DNA of 64,000 nt, from contig OY540815.1 of assembly GCA_961205875.1 (NCBI GenBank), positions 18,413,638 to 18,477,637 on the forward strand, read 5' to 3'. Source of the DNA: Sialis fuliginosa. Its lineage: Eukaryota > Arthropoda > Insecta > Megaloptera > Sialidae. The notes under the pieces are model-generated. The model had not been told where the DNA came from, did no database searches, and saw only the letters and a program-made list of their open reading frames with translations. The position numbers and the translations under genes were made by a program. Below are positions 47,601 through 60,604 of the stretch, in pieces; positions within the stretch are counted from its first letter, which is position 1, and each line of letters begins with the position of its first letter.

Positions 47601-48390
47601 AATTTAAAAAGTGCAAATTTTTGTATAAGCTTGTATATTTGTTGTTTAATAAATAAATAATTTAAATAGCAGTTTATAATAAACCACGTTCTCAGAAATA
47701 AAAAATAGAAAATCGATTAAAAGTGTAGCCACTTGTTTTTTTAACAGCAAATATATTATTACTTATTTATAATAATATGCTCATCTTATTTTTAGACAAC
47801 TATAAAAAAAATCATTCAATTCACCATCTGACAAAATATGGGCCTATATCTATTAAATCCAATAATCAAATATGTATATTTCTATTCAGACGACCCCCCA
47901 TCGTATTACATATTTATATTAAAACCACCTTCTCTCTTATTACTTCATCTGCTGGATGTAAATGTCACAGGGGGTACGAGGGGTGAAGTTACATTCAGCG
48001 AGTCCACATGTGACTTTTGTAATTAGGTTAGAGTTCAATTTGGTGGTAGCTGATCACGTGGTCGTGGGGTAACCGCTGCCCCCCCCTCCCCCCCCCCTTC
48101 ATCTCGACAACAGCTCTCCGGGGTGTAATCAGGCGAGTGCGAGGTGCGATCCATCATAACGAAACTCGGTTCTGGTGACGTGTTAAAAAATTACAGCCAC
48201 TTGCTCTCTGGACGGGGTAAAGTATGTAGTCAGTCGTGGGTTCAGAAGTCAAACTAACTAACTTCTTTGTTTTGAAAATGCTGATTTTCCTAGATAGAGC
48301 ACATGAAATAAGTATAGGATTATAAACTCACCAATATTCCTTACATGTATGTGCATTATAAATATATTATAAGGCTTTTTGAGTTTTGCA
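47601..48390. other. Mixed block with C runs
   Basis: 47990-48240 is GC-richer and unique (GCTGATCACGTGGTCG, two C runs at 48080-48098). No gene or repeat was recognised. Confidence 0.25.
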
Positions 48391-48395
48391 CATTA

Positions 48396-48936
48396 TAAAG
48401 GTAATGGCATCAGTCTTGAACAATACCCCGGTGTTGAATATTTTTAAATTAAATGTACTGAATTAAAAATATTTCTGGATATTTGATTACTGCCATTACT
48501 GTATATTATATTAATCTATATATACATTTAACTGTCTTACATTTATTTAAAAACAGTGGACAAATAATTATCGCGGTTCGGCACAATATATAAAAAAGTG
48601 TATTTTCTTATGTAAATGCTTTACATTGTTTTAAATTTTACGACTCTTTATTTTATGACGTTTGTGTAGTAGTACTTATCATTTTGTAATCATTAGCAAG
48701 TGTTCATCACTGGTTACTCATTACTGGAGAAAAAAACATATACAAAATAAAAGGTTATAATTTAAAAAACAAACTATATTTGCGGATTTTGGTAATTAAA
48801 TTGATTTAATAAAGAGTTACTTGTTTTATTGGTAGCATGAGTTCATGAGAATTACAAGAAAGTAGCCCTTGAATTCAATCCCAATAAACAATATACTTTG
48901 CTCTAAAAGTGTTCAAGAATGATGCCAGTACCTTAT
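48396..48936 (-). mobile_element. R1 MITE, full-length copy
   Basis: TAAAGGTAATGGCATCAGTC at the left; GATGCCAGTACCTTA at the right. The interior is diverged but recognisable. Confidence 0.88.
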
Positions 48937-50640
48937 TTGCTACTTTTTTTTATAAATTTGAAAGATAATGAAAATGAGTAGATAATCGGAGAAGATATTT
49001 AAAAAAAAAACATAATTTTGTAATTAGTCAATTTGACTTATGAACGACTCATATTAAATAATTCTAAATCAGTCTTCAACATACAGCCACAAGAACAATA
49101 CGAAAGGGTCTCTTTACCACAATATTTGACCAAGGACTATTCGGAATGCCAGCAATTTCCTAATTGAAATCCCGTTGTCTTACATACACAAACACATTTA
49201 CCCAACTACCTATCTACCCCCCCCCCTCTATTTTCCAGTATCCCTCAACATTATTTCAAAAGGACAATATATATTTGATATCATCAACAGAAAAATGTCT
49301 TTTTTGAAACCATTATCTCTCGTTACAAATCAAATTCAATTATAATTTTAAACATACTTATTATAAATTTCCAATCAATTATTGATCAAGTATTTCAATA
49401 TAGAAACAACATTAATAATATTAAATTAAATAATAATGTTTTTATACTCGTTAAAAATACGAATTTGACGAAAAAAAAAAATGTATATATCGTATAATGT
49501 TTTTGGTATAAAGAATTTTAATATCTTTAATTTTATATATAACTGTTTTTGCCCATATGAGACGTAGGAGTGTGAGTGAGAGATCAATATGAACGAACAG
49601 ACTTGAGAAAAATAAATTTGGTGTCGCTAAAATTTTTTAAATTTAAGTAATCATTCATTTGAAGATTATAAAATAAATTATATAATATGAAAACATTAGT
49701 TTTAAAGTATACATTTTCATGAACTTTAAAAAATTATAACAAATAAAGGATGATTATGTGAAAAGGCATAAAGATGACACAAAAAAAAATTGATTTAAAA
49801 ATACATTTCTTTTTGTAGGACCTTTTCGCGGTTTAAACAATATCCGATCGAGGTATCGACTAGCACCTTACATTTTTATAATCGAGCCAACCTCCCCAAT
49901 AAAATTCAATCGGAATAATTTTTCGAACGAATTTAGATAACTCACCCCATAATTTGATAGTTTTACTCTGTATCTATTTAAACAGATTTTTACTAAAAAT
50001 ATGAGCAACTAATTAAATTATAATATTTAGTGAACCTATGAATACTTTATGTTTCTGTATCCACAGTTTGACAGACGCCGGTAACATCATTACGGTTTCC
50101 ACGCATCTGATTTGACAGTACCATATTGTCAAACGTCATTTATTAAACAAGAAAGAGGTCCTTATAAGGATAAATAGTCAACACATCTCACTGTCTCATG
50201 GAATCAATTGTTTGTTAATTTGCTTCTAAGAGATTGATAGTTGATGTTAGTCTAACAGCCAATATAAATAAAGATACGCTAGATAAAGTAAGATATATAC
50301 CTCAATATGCATAACATATAATATCCTCTTTGTTTATATTGCATTCTAGAAATACTTGATGTAATTTTAATTCTTGTTTTTGATGCTATAAGTAAGATAA
50401 TGGTTTAAGATGTGTTGCATTATGCTGTGTTATTAATATTCTTGGATATTAATCACTGTTTGTTAATTACTGCTTTTTGTATTAAATTGTAATATTATTC
50501 ACAATATGCAATACATAGAATGCTTGATGATTCCATTTATATAACACACTTCATTTACTTCATTAATTTTTCAAATTGTGTTAATGGTTTCATTTCGAAG
50601 TTTATAATTAATCTCTATCTTAGAGGATTTTATACTTTAT
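48937..50640. other. AT-rich DNA
   Basis: No gene was recognised. A unique stretch at 50050-50150 has GACGCCGGTAACATCA. A C9 run lies at about 49217. Confidence 0.35.
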
Positions 50641-50649
50641 ATTTATATT

Positions 50650-50880
50650 TTTATAACCTGTCACTGATGAAGGGTTGTAATTGATCTCATTCGATCCGGC
50701 AAGAAAAATCCTACAGGAGTGTAGGAGTCATAAGGAAGTATAGAAACCGATATATATACGATTTTGTATAATCAAAAAAATCTCAATTTTTCTCCCAGTC
50801 ACAGATAAAGGGTTGTAATTTGTCTCATTTGATCCATGGGAAATAACAAGCAAGTGTGAAATTATATATCTAACCAACAA
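50650..50880 (+). repeat. Two diverged copies of a unit of about 140 bp
   Basis: GTCACTGATGAAGGGTTGTA at 50661 and GTCACAGATAAAGGGTTGTA at 50800 are each followed by TCTCATT(C/T)GATCC, AAAT and GTGTG-type phrases. CTGATGA was checked for a hammerhead core, and the required GAAAC after a closing stem is absent. Confidence 0.6.
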
Positions 50881-50900
50881 CAAAATATATCTCTATCTAT

Positions 50901-51099
50901 CATAGACATAGAGAATGGACCAGGCATCTGACTCGAACACAGAACCGTGTCAAAAGAAAAAGATAGAAACAGGTTTGGAATAACTGTGTAACTCTATGTC
51001 TATGTTCCAAACTACACTGCATCTCTCTCTCCTTTTTTGAACAGATGTTACATCATTGAGTTAATACAGAATGCACTGTCTATTTCTCTACGTCTATGC
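50901..51099. mobile_element. R10 inverted-repeat element, copy 2
   Basis: Ends CATAGACATAGAGAATGGAC and GTCTATTTCTCTACGTCTATG (written less one base) are inverted. The inner CTCTATGTCTATGTTCCAAA stretch repeats the end motif. It is related to 37575-37770. Confidence 0.65.
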
Positions 51100-51289
51100 T
51101 ATCTATGGTTTTATTTATTCACAAAAATACTTCAAATTCTAATTTTGTATTATATTTATTATAAAAAAATATTTATCAATTAAAATGAGTAGTTAAGTCG
51201 TATAAATGGAACAATATTTTAAAGAAAACAACTGGAAAGTAAAACCAACCTCAGTCATTCTGAAACACCCGATACTTAAAATACATATA

Positions 51290-51600
51290 TGTGGCACACA
51301 AGAGCGTTGCCAACGAATTAATATACTACCTCTTGCTAACGCGGTAACTTTAATACTTTCGTGATAAGACAGTTATCGATAACATATCTATCGCCACATT
51401 ACCGGAATAAATTACAAACGACTATCAATGCCGTGCTTGTAATTCAATATATTTGTGCAAGCCCGCTAGGTGTCTGCATTTGTAATTTGATAATAGCTCA
51501 GCAAGCCACAGCTCTTTCGAGTGGTACCGCATCTGTGCGATCTTTGTCAAGGGTGATATGCGGTAGAGTTTTTTTTTTTACCAGTACTTATACTGAATTC
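51290..51600. promoter_or_regulatory. Unique mixed block with a DREF-like palindrome
   Basis: GTTATCGATAAC near 51371-51382 contains ATCGAT, the core of the fly DRE promoter motif TATCGATA, and ATCTATCGCC follows. The 98-codon plus-strand ORF at 51361-51657 has no recognisable domain. Promoter role is inference. Confidence 0.3.
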
Positions 51601-52000
51601 GATTGCGTGATATTGATAAAAATAAATAGGGGTTTTTGTGGTTTTAGTATGTTGTAGATGGTTTTAAATTAACATATTTAACTGTTATACAATTAATATA
51701 TTTTGGATTTTTGAATTTTAATCCGTTTTAATATTTTTTCTTAATTGTGTCTGTTTGTGTATCTATAAACGAAACATCAAATTAAAATAACATATAGAAA
51801 AAATTCTGAGGGGTGTGGGGCATATGATGCGAAGTGAAAACGGAAAGTATTTGAATGGAGGCCAAAATGACGAAAATTATGGGAGCTATGTCCAAAATTG
51901 AAATACAGAAGGCTTAATATAATTTTTACCGGATTTTATATTTCTCATCCAGTCATTTAAGTAGTTTGTCTAACAGACAGAAGGTAAAAAGACGGTAAAA
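51601..52000. other. AT-rich DNA
   Basis: Nothing was recognised. Confidence 0.4.
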
Positions 52001-52308
52001 AAATGATAAGTACTACGACACAAAAGATATAAAAGAAAGAATCGTCAAATTTGAAATAATGTAAAGCAGTTGCTTTGACAATATAATAATTAATTAATAA
52101 ATCATACTAATAATTAGTTTAAATGTCCACCATTGTGACACCTATTGGCCGATTGTCATCAAATCACGCTGTAAGACAGTTAAATATATATAGATTAATA
52201 TTCAGAAACGGTAGCAGTCAAATATGTACAAATATTTCTAATTCAGTACATTTAATTAAAAAATAGCCATTACTGGGGTCATATCCAAGACTGGTGCCAG
52301 TACCTTAT
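52001..52308 (+). mobile_element. R1 MITE, 5'-truncated at the recurrent breakpoint
   Basis: It begins AAATGATAAGTACTACGAC and runs to the intact end CTGGTGCCAGTACCTTA. Confidence 0.9.
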
Positions 52309-53084
52309 AACTATATCAATTAATGTTCTGGAAAAGATCGACGTAACATCCCATTTATTTTTACTGAAGATAATCCAATATTATTTACACATTAAGAATT
52401 GAATCCAACGTATAAAAAATAAAAACAGTATGCATTCACTGTAGGTACTGTTAAATATTTTTACGTTTGTACAAACATGATGAACCCTTTTACGCGTGCC
52501 GGAGGGTCTCAGTGACAATGGTCTAATCACACCCGGCCACACACACGCACAGCATCTGTGGGCCTGCGTTTCATTATTGTTATACTTATTATATGCACAA
52601 AACTCATCATATGGTGTAGAGGTTATGTATGTATGTGCATAATATTATTGTCACTGTCAGTATGTATAAGAGATGAATCTGTATTAAAAGTTCAATGGTA
52701 TTATTAACTATTGGTGTCGTTTTGAACCCTATTGATTTATTATTTAAATGGTTATATTATTATTAAGTAATGTCATCTCAATAAGTTTTTACGAGATCAG
52801 GATTTCATTAAAAAGCATTGATGTTTTAATTTTGAATTTAACACTCAGAATCTAATTTAAATCTTTTATGTCCGGTAGGTATTATAAATAATTTGGTCTA
52901 AGGCCGCTTTTACACTATCAAAAAAATATAATCAAATTTCTTTGATCGTAGAAATATAATATTGTAATTAGTCAACTTTTAAATATTTTTCATTATATTA
53001 TTTCTATGATCAGAGATAATGACTGTCTCCTATATTCGACATATTTCTTTAACGTGTTCTGCAAGATATCTGAATATGTTCGTT
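52309..53084. other. AT-rich DNA with a mixed stretch at 52480-52570
   Basis: No gene was recognised. TGTCCGGTAGGTATTATA near 52869 may be an R5 end remnant. Confidence 0.3.
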
Positions 53085-53285
53085 TGTGTGAGGCTTATTT
53101 ATTCGGGAATTACTGAACCGATTTCATTACAGTTTTCACCAATAGTTCGATAATTTTTCTGTGCATATTCGTGGCTATTAATATTTTACGAAAACCTAAG
53201 ATTTAACATCAAAAGACTAAAAAAAATCTTTATCAAGTCGTGTTTTGTTTCTATGATGTTACAGCATACAACTGTCATTTATATA
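53085..53285 (+). repeat. R9 repeat, copy 2
   Basis: AATTACTGAACCGATTTCAT, GGCTATTAATATTTTACGA and AATCTTTATCAAGTCGTG match 171-330, with an extra stretch after 'ttttcaccaat'. Confidence 0.75.
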
Positions 53286-53394
53286 AAAACATAGTTGGCC
53301 TGTTAAAAAGTATTTGCCAATAAACTAAAAAAATAGTTTTCATCTTTCTTATACAGTTAATTGTTATGATTTCTAAACAAGTTATTTTTCGCAA

Positions 53395-53595
53395 TAGAAC
53401 AGACACTTACCCGTACACCCACGCAATTAGCTAGGGTCTGACTGTAATGGAGCAGCTTGGGTCAAGTGTCCTGTAATGACCAGCAACAGACACTGTTTAC
53501 ACTCCAGGTGACGTGTGTGTGCACGCACTCCGCTACTAAAGTGTTCATATCCACTTCCGACTCTAATTGGCACGGGATCTTTATTATCTAGGGCT
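53395..53595. promoter_or_regulatory. Unique GC-richer block
   Basis: It contains GGGTCAAGTGTCC, AATGACCAGC, AGGTGACGTG and CACTTCCGACTC. There is no match in the window. A candidate non-coding element by composition and motif words only. Confidence 0.25.
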
Positions 53596-53772
53596 GCAAC
53601 AGAGAAAAACGTTTATGCAGTATTGTAGCTAGAAAAATAATACGAATATATGTTTTTTGGCACAATAAAAAAATGTTTTTAATTTTATTAGATTTTAATT
53701 ACAATTGATAATAAATATATGTAAAAGTAGTCGCGGATTAAGGAAGATTACTGCCCAGGGAAGAATGTTAGT

Positions 53773-54060
53773 TATGATAAGTACTACGACACAAAAGATA
53801 TAAAAGAAAGAATCGTCAAATTTGAAACAATGTAAAGCAGTTGCTATGATAATATAATAATTAATAAATAAAATAATTAGTTTAAATGTCCACCATTTTG
53901 ACACTTATTGGCCGATTGTCATCAAATCACGCAGTAAGACAGTTAAATGTTTATAGATTAATATTTAGAAATGGTAGTAATAAATATATTTTTAATTGAA
54001 TATATTTAATTAAAAAATAGCCATTACTGGAGTCATATCCAAGACTGGTGCCAGTACTTA
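53773..54060 (+). mobile_element. R1 MITE, 5'-truncated at the same breakpoint
   Basis: It begins TATGATAAGTACTACGAC and ends CTGGTGCCAGTACTTA. A short internal deletion follows 'attaataaataaa'. Confidence 0.9.
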
Positions 54061-55820
54061 AGGTAGTAACATTTTTTTAACTTATGTATTTCTCTAGGCA
54101 GTTGTCTAAAGTACCTAGTGGTTCCAGAGTCAAATAGGATTTGTTTTTTTTCTTAATGTACAGTAATATTATTATATTAATACTGTAATTGTATTAATAG
54201 TATATTTATAAATCTATTGATTTGTTTGTCCCAGATAATTTGCAACCATCTTGAAGTGACCTATTGAGCTCTATTGTGATAAAAATCACTCTCAAGGGCA
54301 ATCTGGTGATAAATCATTATAATATCAAGACGGTTGTCATTAGCTCAATTATAAAATACACACATATGTAATATATGTATATACACGTATTATAAGTTAA
54401 TATATAATCAGTGTTTCTCAAACTGTTTTATATCCAACAAAATATTTTTAATAGCTTTGAAAAAATTAGTAGGGTAACATTAAAAATGATATATTTAATT
54501 GGCTGTAATTTTTATGGCTTGATATAATTTCTGTTTCTGTGCATTTGTATACATATTTCATTCGGTAATGTCTTAATTTCTTTTGTCTATGGTTTATAGA
54601 GTGCACAAACAATTAAAGAGAGCAGAGGAGAAAAATATACGTGCATTCATTGTGTTATCTTTATTTTGAATGCAATGTGTTTTTTTCATTCCCTCTGTAG
54701 TCATTTGTTTTTAGTTACAATGTACTTAATTATTTTACATCGCCCATCTTTATCTGTTATTTGTGGTTTTTAATTTTTCTAATGTTTTTCCTAATGTGTT
54801 TTTATTGCAATTATAGCAAAACGTTTAAAACTGTTTGGGGAAATTAATTACATAGGGAACAAAACTATATTTTTGTTTTGTTTTCAAGACCCGAATAGAA
54901 CATTAAATGTTTAATAAAATTGATAGATAATTCGAAGTAATATCGCTGTCTAAATATTGTATAACGTACAATTGATGCAAAAATTTTTTGAAAATATTTA
55001 AAAATAGATATTAACGAAAATATTTTCACTGATAAACTAGTAAAATAATATCACTAATTGAATCAGTGAATTTGATTGATGTCATCAGTATTCTACATAT
55101 ATCTATTATCCTATAATTTATATAAATTAATTATCATAGTTTAACTCATAAAAACGAACCGCATTAAATAAAAACCTATGTATGGCTATATAATTTACGG
55201 AGAGAGAGAAACTGTGAGGGAGAGAGACAAAATGAGATTTACAGAGAAAAATATGTTAAGTTTATTCAACTCCGGGCATCGCAAAATCCGTATAGGAGAA
55301 AAAAAAACGTAAAAAGAAAATCTTAAATCTGACAAAGCCATTACAATAATTGAGTGCGCGGTGAAATTCGCAATAAAACGATTTGTGGTGAGACGCATCC
55401 CCTCTGCCTGTAGGGGTTGCGCCCGCTTTAAAATAAATGTTTGATCAGTGAACGATATGTGTGCTCTAAAGCAAATACGTGATAAAGAGATTTGTCTTCT
55501 CTTTTGCAGATTTGTGGTCTCTGGAATATTTAGCAAAGATCTATTTCCGATTTTTTTTTGTTTTTTTTTTTAATACAGTCAACCTTTATTTGTCCCACGA
55601 CGAATATTTGTTATTTGTTATATATCTATGTATATATGTATATTATAAAACCCAACGTCTCTTTGTCTGCCTGCCTGTCTGTTAGTGCCCTTATCACTCG
55701 AGAACAACTTATTCGATTTACGTGTTATTTTTTAATTTTAATTATATTCTTTGCCTAGGTTTTAATATATATATTTTGTTACGTAAGGCAACATAAGGAA
55801 TAAGCAGACAGTATATAAGA
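54061..55820. other. AT-rich DNA with transposon-tail phrases
   Basis: AACGTCTCTTTGTCTGCCTG near 55652 with 'cactcgagaacaacttattcga' after it is a repeat-like tail phrase. Unrecognised ORFs lie at 55195-55758. No gene was called. Confidence 0.35.
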
Positions 55821-56370
55821 TAGTGGTACCAGTCTTGGCAAGGACCCCAGTAATGGAAAATGTTTAATTAAATGTACTGAATTAGAAATATTTGTTGATA
55901 TTTGATTACTACCATTTCTGAATATTAATCTATATACATTTAATTGTCTTACAACGTGGTTTGATGACAATCGGCCTATAGGTGTCAAAATGATGGATAT
56001 TTAAAATAATTATTAGCATAATTTATTTATTAATTATTATATTTTCATAGCAACTAAACTGCTTTACATTGTTTCAATTTTGACGATTCTTTCTTTTATA
56101 TCTTTTGTGTCGTAGTACTTATCATTTTGTAATCATTACAAAGAGTTCATCACTACGTGCTTATTACTGGTTTTACTTTATCCATGAACAAAATAAAAGG
56201 CTATAATATAAAAAACAAACTATATTTGCGGACTTTGGTAATTAAATTGATTAAATAAAGTGTTACTTGTTTTAATAGTAACATAAGTTCATGAGAATTA
56301 CAAAAAACAAGCCCATTAATCCAAAAAAATGAAAACTTGCTCTTCTAGCGACCATAACTGGTGCCTTTAG
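55821..56370 (-). mobile_element. R1 MITE, full-length copy with worn ends
   Basis: The left end is TAGTGGTACCAGTC (three bases lost from the terminus); the right end is AACTGGTGCCTTTAG. The interior has the complement of AAGTACTACGACACAAAAG. Confidence 0.9.
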
Positions 56371-56800
56371 CTTGTATTAATTACAGTTGGAGCCTAACGT
56401 TTACCAACAAAAAAAATATATGTATCTAATCAAAATTATTTCTACCCGATATATTTCAACCAAATCTTCTTGAGAAGAAATTTCCCCACACTTTTAATGA
56501 TACATATAATTATCAGTAGTAAATAAAACACTTTAAGATCCGTTGTTAAAACTGCAAAGCACAAAAACATTAGGATTTAGAGAAGGCAGTAGGGGTATGT
56601 TGATACATGTACGGGATAATGTAATCAGAATAACTTTCCAACCTTTGCTTGTGATCCTTTGGGGGAGGCTGCACGAGAGGTTTACAGCTCATTGCCATGC
56701 ATTGCTAAACGACACACAGACATCTTGTTCATCTTACACTGTGAAAAATAATCACAATCAGGCTTTCTCGAGGTTCCTTGAACAAATAAAAATATACGTC
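56371..56800. other. Mixed block
   Basis: 56570-56730 is less AT-rich and unique. The 91-codon ORF (56543-56818) has no recognised domain and reads into R7. Confidence 0.25.
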
Positions 56801-56895
56801 TTGAGGCTTCCGCGGTGATCTTGATATGGATCTTGGATTCTGGGTGTGAGAGCTCTGAAGATGTCCACTACACCCAAAAGCCAAAATTCAAATAA
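56801..56895 (+). repeat. R7 foldback repeat, copy 3
   Basis: TTGAGGCTTCCGCGGTGATC then CTTGGATTCTGGGTGT and ACACCCAAAAGCCAA, which pair as a hairpin around CTCTGAAGATGTCC. Confidence 0.75.
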
Positions 56896-56954
56896 AAATA
56901 TGTTTATTGTATAGATGAAACATTACATATTGAGGATTTCAGCATTTGTCTATT

Positions 56955-57540
56955 AGAGAGCGTCCATTAATTACGTAAAGCTTTGGGGAGAGGGGAGTAA
57001 ACTTTTGAGTCCTGATATGGGGAAGGAGGGGGAGGGGGTCAAAATCGTTAGTTATGTAAGTTTTTTTTTGTAATTGATTATTTTAAAATACGTTAATAGA
57101 AGTCAGTTTCGTTTGTTGAAATTAAGGTGTTATTTTTTTAAATTTTTGAGGTTACCACCAAACAAAATGTAATATTTAGTGAACAAATTTTTATCAAGGA
57201 AATAATCATAATATATGCCATATAGGAAATATGTAATTTTTAAGATGTGAATAGCAAAAAAACCTCGCATTATTATAATCACATTACCTAGTTTTTTTAC
57301 AATTCCCTCCCCCCTCTCCCTAACCCCCTTGAAATATTTTCTGTGGACACCCCTATTTATAAAGTATGTGATCACATTTTGACTACAGCATGGATATTTT
57401 TTCTTCGAATAGCGCATTTTATAAGGTTATGTTACAAGTAGAGCAAAACAAAAATTTGATGCATCAGTTTAAAATTTATTTTTAAATCTAATTCGACTAA
57501 AAAAAAAAAAGTCAGTACATAAATATATTTTTATCAGTGT
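56955..57540. other. MITE end fragment, then AT-rich DNA
   Basis: GAGCGTCCATTAATTACGTA at 56960 matches the 36.8 kb element type. G-rich then C-rich stretches at 57000-57040 and 57305-57330 may be its body. No gene was recognised. Confidence 0.35.
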
Positions 57541-57860
57541 ACATTGTCACCATCTCAAAGCCATCTTTCGGCGAGTGTGAGAGAGAGAGAACAAGAGTGT
57601 GGTGAGATAAGACATTGCCAGAACAAGGGTTAGCCCAAATCTAATTACATTATCAACAAAACTATTTGTTACGCTCGCTGTCCAACGCGCGCGGAAGCTT
57701 TTAGACAATATAAAGCGTCGTTGTGGTGGTGGCTTTTTGTCGCCTTGAAATATGCTGTCGGGTGGGCGTTTGTGGCGGGTTGTGGGACACGCTTTATGTG
57801 CGCTGTCTTTTTGTGACCGCATCTTGGAGATTTCGTCTTTTGTTACACATGGAACTTATC
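57541..57860. other. CpG-containing unique block with (GA)n and a TATA-like word
   Basis: On the minus strand CGCTTTATATTGTC precedes CCGCGCGCGTTGGACAGCG. A 91-codon minus ORF has no domain. It could be a promoter or a solo LTR; the evidence is too thin to choose. Confidence 0.25.
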
Positions 57861-57984
57861 TTCATGTCGCATTGTCTTTAGACTTTACCTTTGTTTGATA
57901 TGTATGTAGTTTTTTGAAGGAATATATTAAATGTATTTTTATAAATGTTAAACTTTTGAAATATCGGTAAAACTCAGTTACTCT

Positions 57985-58141
57985 AATCTTAGGTTGGTAA
58001 TAATGCTGTATTCGTACTATGTACAAATTCTGATATTACAAGCAGCGAGGCACATAAGCCGATTACAAATTTTGAATATTGCTTCTATAATGTCAGAATT
58101 TGTACATAGCATGAACACAGCACTGTTACCAATCTAAGATT
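57985..58141. mobile_element. MITE of 157 bp with about 50-bp inverted ends
   Basis: AATCTTAGGTTGGTAATAAT at the left and ACTGTTACCAATCTAAGATT at the right are inverted. Inner TATGTACAAATTCTGA and TCAGAATTTGTACATA are an exact pair. It is the only copy in the window. Confidence 0.85.
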
Positions 58142-58850
58142 CTACAGAAAGACAGTAGCCGTCTTATATTGGAATCTACTCGAAATATCTAATTAATAAA
58201 TTAGATACTTATAAACTTTTCAAAAAAATAAAGCAAAACTAATAGTGCTGCAACTTAAACCGTAAAAGTCGCTTAGAACGCGAGTAACCAGTAAGATCGA
58301 GATATCTCTTTCTGCCCCATAATAATCGAAAGTATATTAGTTAACAATACTTTGGACAAAATTTACCCGAAATTACTGCGTTGGAACACGATTCTTATAC
58401 GACGTTTTAAACGCTTTTTCCACTGATTTATTTATGGAATTCAAAATATTTTGTAATATATAATACTTATTAGGCAGATATCAGGCTTCAAGAATATATA
58501 AAAAATGTTATTAAAAATAAGTTCTCTGGGGTATGTCTCCCATGCCCAAACTTTCAGAAAATCTATGTATATTTTCAATCTATTAGTGTAGTCAACGTTA
58601 GATAAAATTTTAGAAAAAAGCACAAACTGATTTCGGCTTCAGGAAATCTAGTTATTTTATACATGCACCTTTGGTCTATAATCAATCTAGCCAGTATGTG
58701 ATTTAAGAGTAGACTTGAAATGTAGTATGTACTATCTACAAAAAGACCAACCAAAAAATATCATCTAAAAACTTCCATTCCACCTGCAACCTTGTGACCG
58801 ACATATATTAGAAGTAGCAACGAGAAGGTGTTATTTATTATAGCACTTAG
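58142..58850. other. AT-rich DNA
   Basis: Nothing was recognised. Confidence 0.4.
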
Positions 58851-58854
58851 AACA

Positions 58855-59000
58855 ATCACGTGCAGTTAGTTAGAACGCGCGGCCACAGATAGCGCTAGTG
58901 TCGCGCGCATGCGCTTCATGCAATAATGATGATGAGGGTGCTAAGAGCTTTTCAAGTGCTGCCATCTACGTGCGCTCTCTCGCACTTAAACGCCACAGAT
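58855..59000. other. CpG-rich unique block
   Basis: AACGCGCGGCCACAGATAGC and GTCGCGCGCATGCGC are unusually CpG-rich for this window. CCACAGATAGCGC and CTGCCATCTACGTGCG look like the 'gccatctagcg' words common in insect LTR elements. Promoter or solo LTR cannot be told apart here. Confidence 0.3.
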
Positions 59001-59590
59001 AACTTGATAGTTTTTTTTGTTTAAACGTTTATTTTGTTTTGCATCAAAATCCTGTTTTTGTTGTAGGTTTTATTTCTTATATTAAGTATTTTTATAAAAA
59101 TATTATAAGTCTATGCTTTTGATCTTAAAAAAACAGTAGAAGTTTTCACTACAAAAGAATAAGGGATGGAAATGTTTACAAATAATTAATAAATTACAAA
59201 AAATCATATACTTTTGATTGTAAATAAACTTAATTCAAAGTATGATGATTTCTGTAATTTTTTTAACTCCCAAATTGTTTTTCATATATTAACATACAGC
59301 CTGTAAAACAATACATTGCTAGCACCAGACATGGTTTACCAGTGGGAAAGGAAATTGCCCTGGGGTAGTAAGGGCAGAAGACACCAGGACTATTTTTATT
59401 TGTAAGAAACTTCTATTGGTTAAATTTGATGACAAAATTTCAATTTGACACTTTTGTATCTAGTGTCAAAACGTGAAAAATATAAAATACTAACTCCTAT
59501 AACTTTCATTTGAATTTTTTATTAATTTCGAGTCGCTTAAGAAATATTCAAGATGAAATTTTTTGGACTATAACAGTTTTTTGGTTATTA
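59001..59590. other. AT-rich DNA
   Basis: Nothing was recognised. Confidence 0.4.
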
Positions 59591-59595
59591 TCTAG

Positions 59596-59823
59596 CAGGA
59601 CCGTAACTAGAGGCTCTAGGGCTCCGAGGGGCACACAGTATAAGCAAAATATAAAAATTAAAGACCTTTTTTTTCGTTGTCAACATGAATTTTATACTTA
59701 TTACTAATTTTAATTTTAATGACCTTCTTTTTTCTTCCTCAATCTTGCAGACTCCAATTTTTTACTCTGCTTCAGTGGTCCTAGGGCACTGTCCCGACTA
59801 CCTCGGTGATAATTACGGCCCTG
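59596..59823. mobile_element. R4 hAT-like MITE, complete, 228 bp
   Basis: It starts CAGGACCGTAACTAGAGGCT and ends GATAATTACGGCCCTG. Flanking 8-mers TTATCTAG and GTATTTAG agree at six of eight bases, consistent with an old 8-bp target duplication as made by hAT elements. Confidence 0.8.
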
Positions 59824-60180
59824 GTATTTAGTAGGCTTTTTGGGGGATGTAAAAACACCATACAACTGTCCCATTTTAAAGGTAATTTTTATTTAATTTA
59901 ACTTAATATCTATATCTTAAAGTTTCCAAGATCCCCATACTGTAATTGGGGAAGGGGTAGTGCAGATAATCGAAAATTCGTATAAACGAGGTTCTACTGT
60001 ATTATAAGTATTGATATACTTTATTCCACGAAGAACTCTCAATAGCAAAACATTCATTTGCATTATCTACAGTTTTTAAAACGCGGCAAATAAAAAAAAA
60101 AATTATCATTATTTATTTGACTGGTATACTCTTCCAAAGTATCTATTTCTGAACAAAATTGGTACCAAATATCGTCCAGT
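59824..60180. other. AT-rich DNA
   Basis: 'aattcgtataaacgaggttctactgtatta' near 59973 is a phrase seen in many insect mariner-like elements (compare 'acagtaaaacttcgttaa' near 123). Nothing else was recognised. Confidence 0.35.
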
Positions 60181-60189
60181 GTATCGCAA

Positions 60190-60400
60190 AATGTCTTATT
60201 TTACGAGCGCTCAGACACTGTGCAGATCAAGTCAGTCAAGTGTAGTGTCAAAAGATCACAAATAGCACGAGCCTGTTGTTCTCTCTCTCTCTCTTATATA
60301 TCAGTGCTAACATGTTCACCTCTCTCTGTTGCACTAATACATGTGTTTGAGTGTTGCAATAAAGTATAATTATTGTGAAAACGTTATTAAGGTCTTATCT
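60190..60400 (+). other. Possible solo-LTR-like stretch
   Basis: TGTAGTGTCAAAAGATCACA, (CT)n, TATATATC and AATAAAG occur in the order LTR, TATA, polyA signal. Neither terminus nor target duplication is defined, so this is only a suggestion. Confidence 0.2.
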
Positions 60401-60604
60401 TTTTCTTTACTAATCTCCTAATAGCTGTCATAACTTTGTACATAGGTGTATCTGTATTATTTTAAAAGAGAACGATATGGTAAGTTTTGAATTATACATA
60501 ATATTTTGGTACCTATCTATAATAAATAATAAACCAAGTGGGCCAAAATTAATAGGGCATTTGTTTTGTTTAAAAGCAATTCTTTATTTTTAATTATTTA
60601 TAAT

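Noticed and set aside
50661-50700. Hammerhead ribozyme core (CTGATGA)
   Set aside because: No GAAAC-type partner after a closing stem II, and the neighbouring copy reads CAGATAA. The other CTGATGA at about 7489 is a mutated R1 end.
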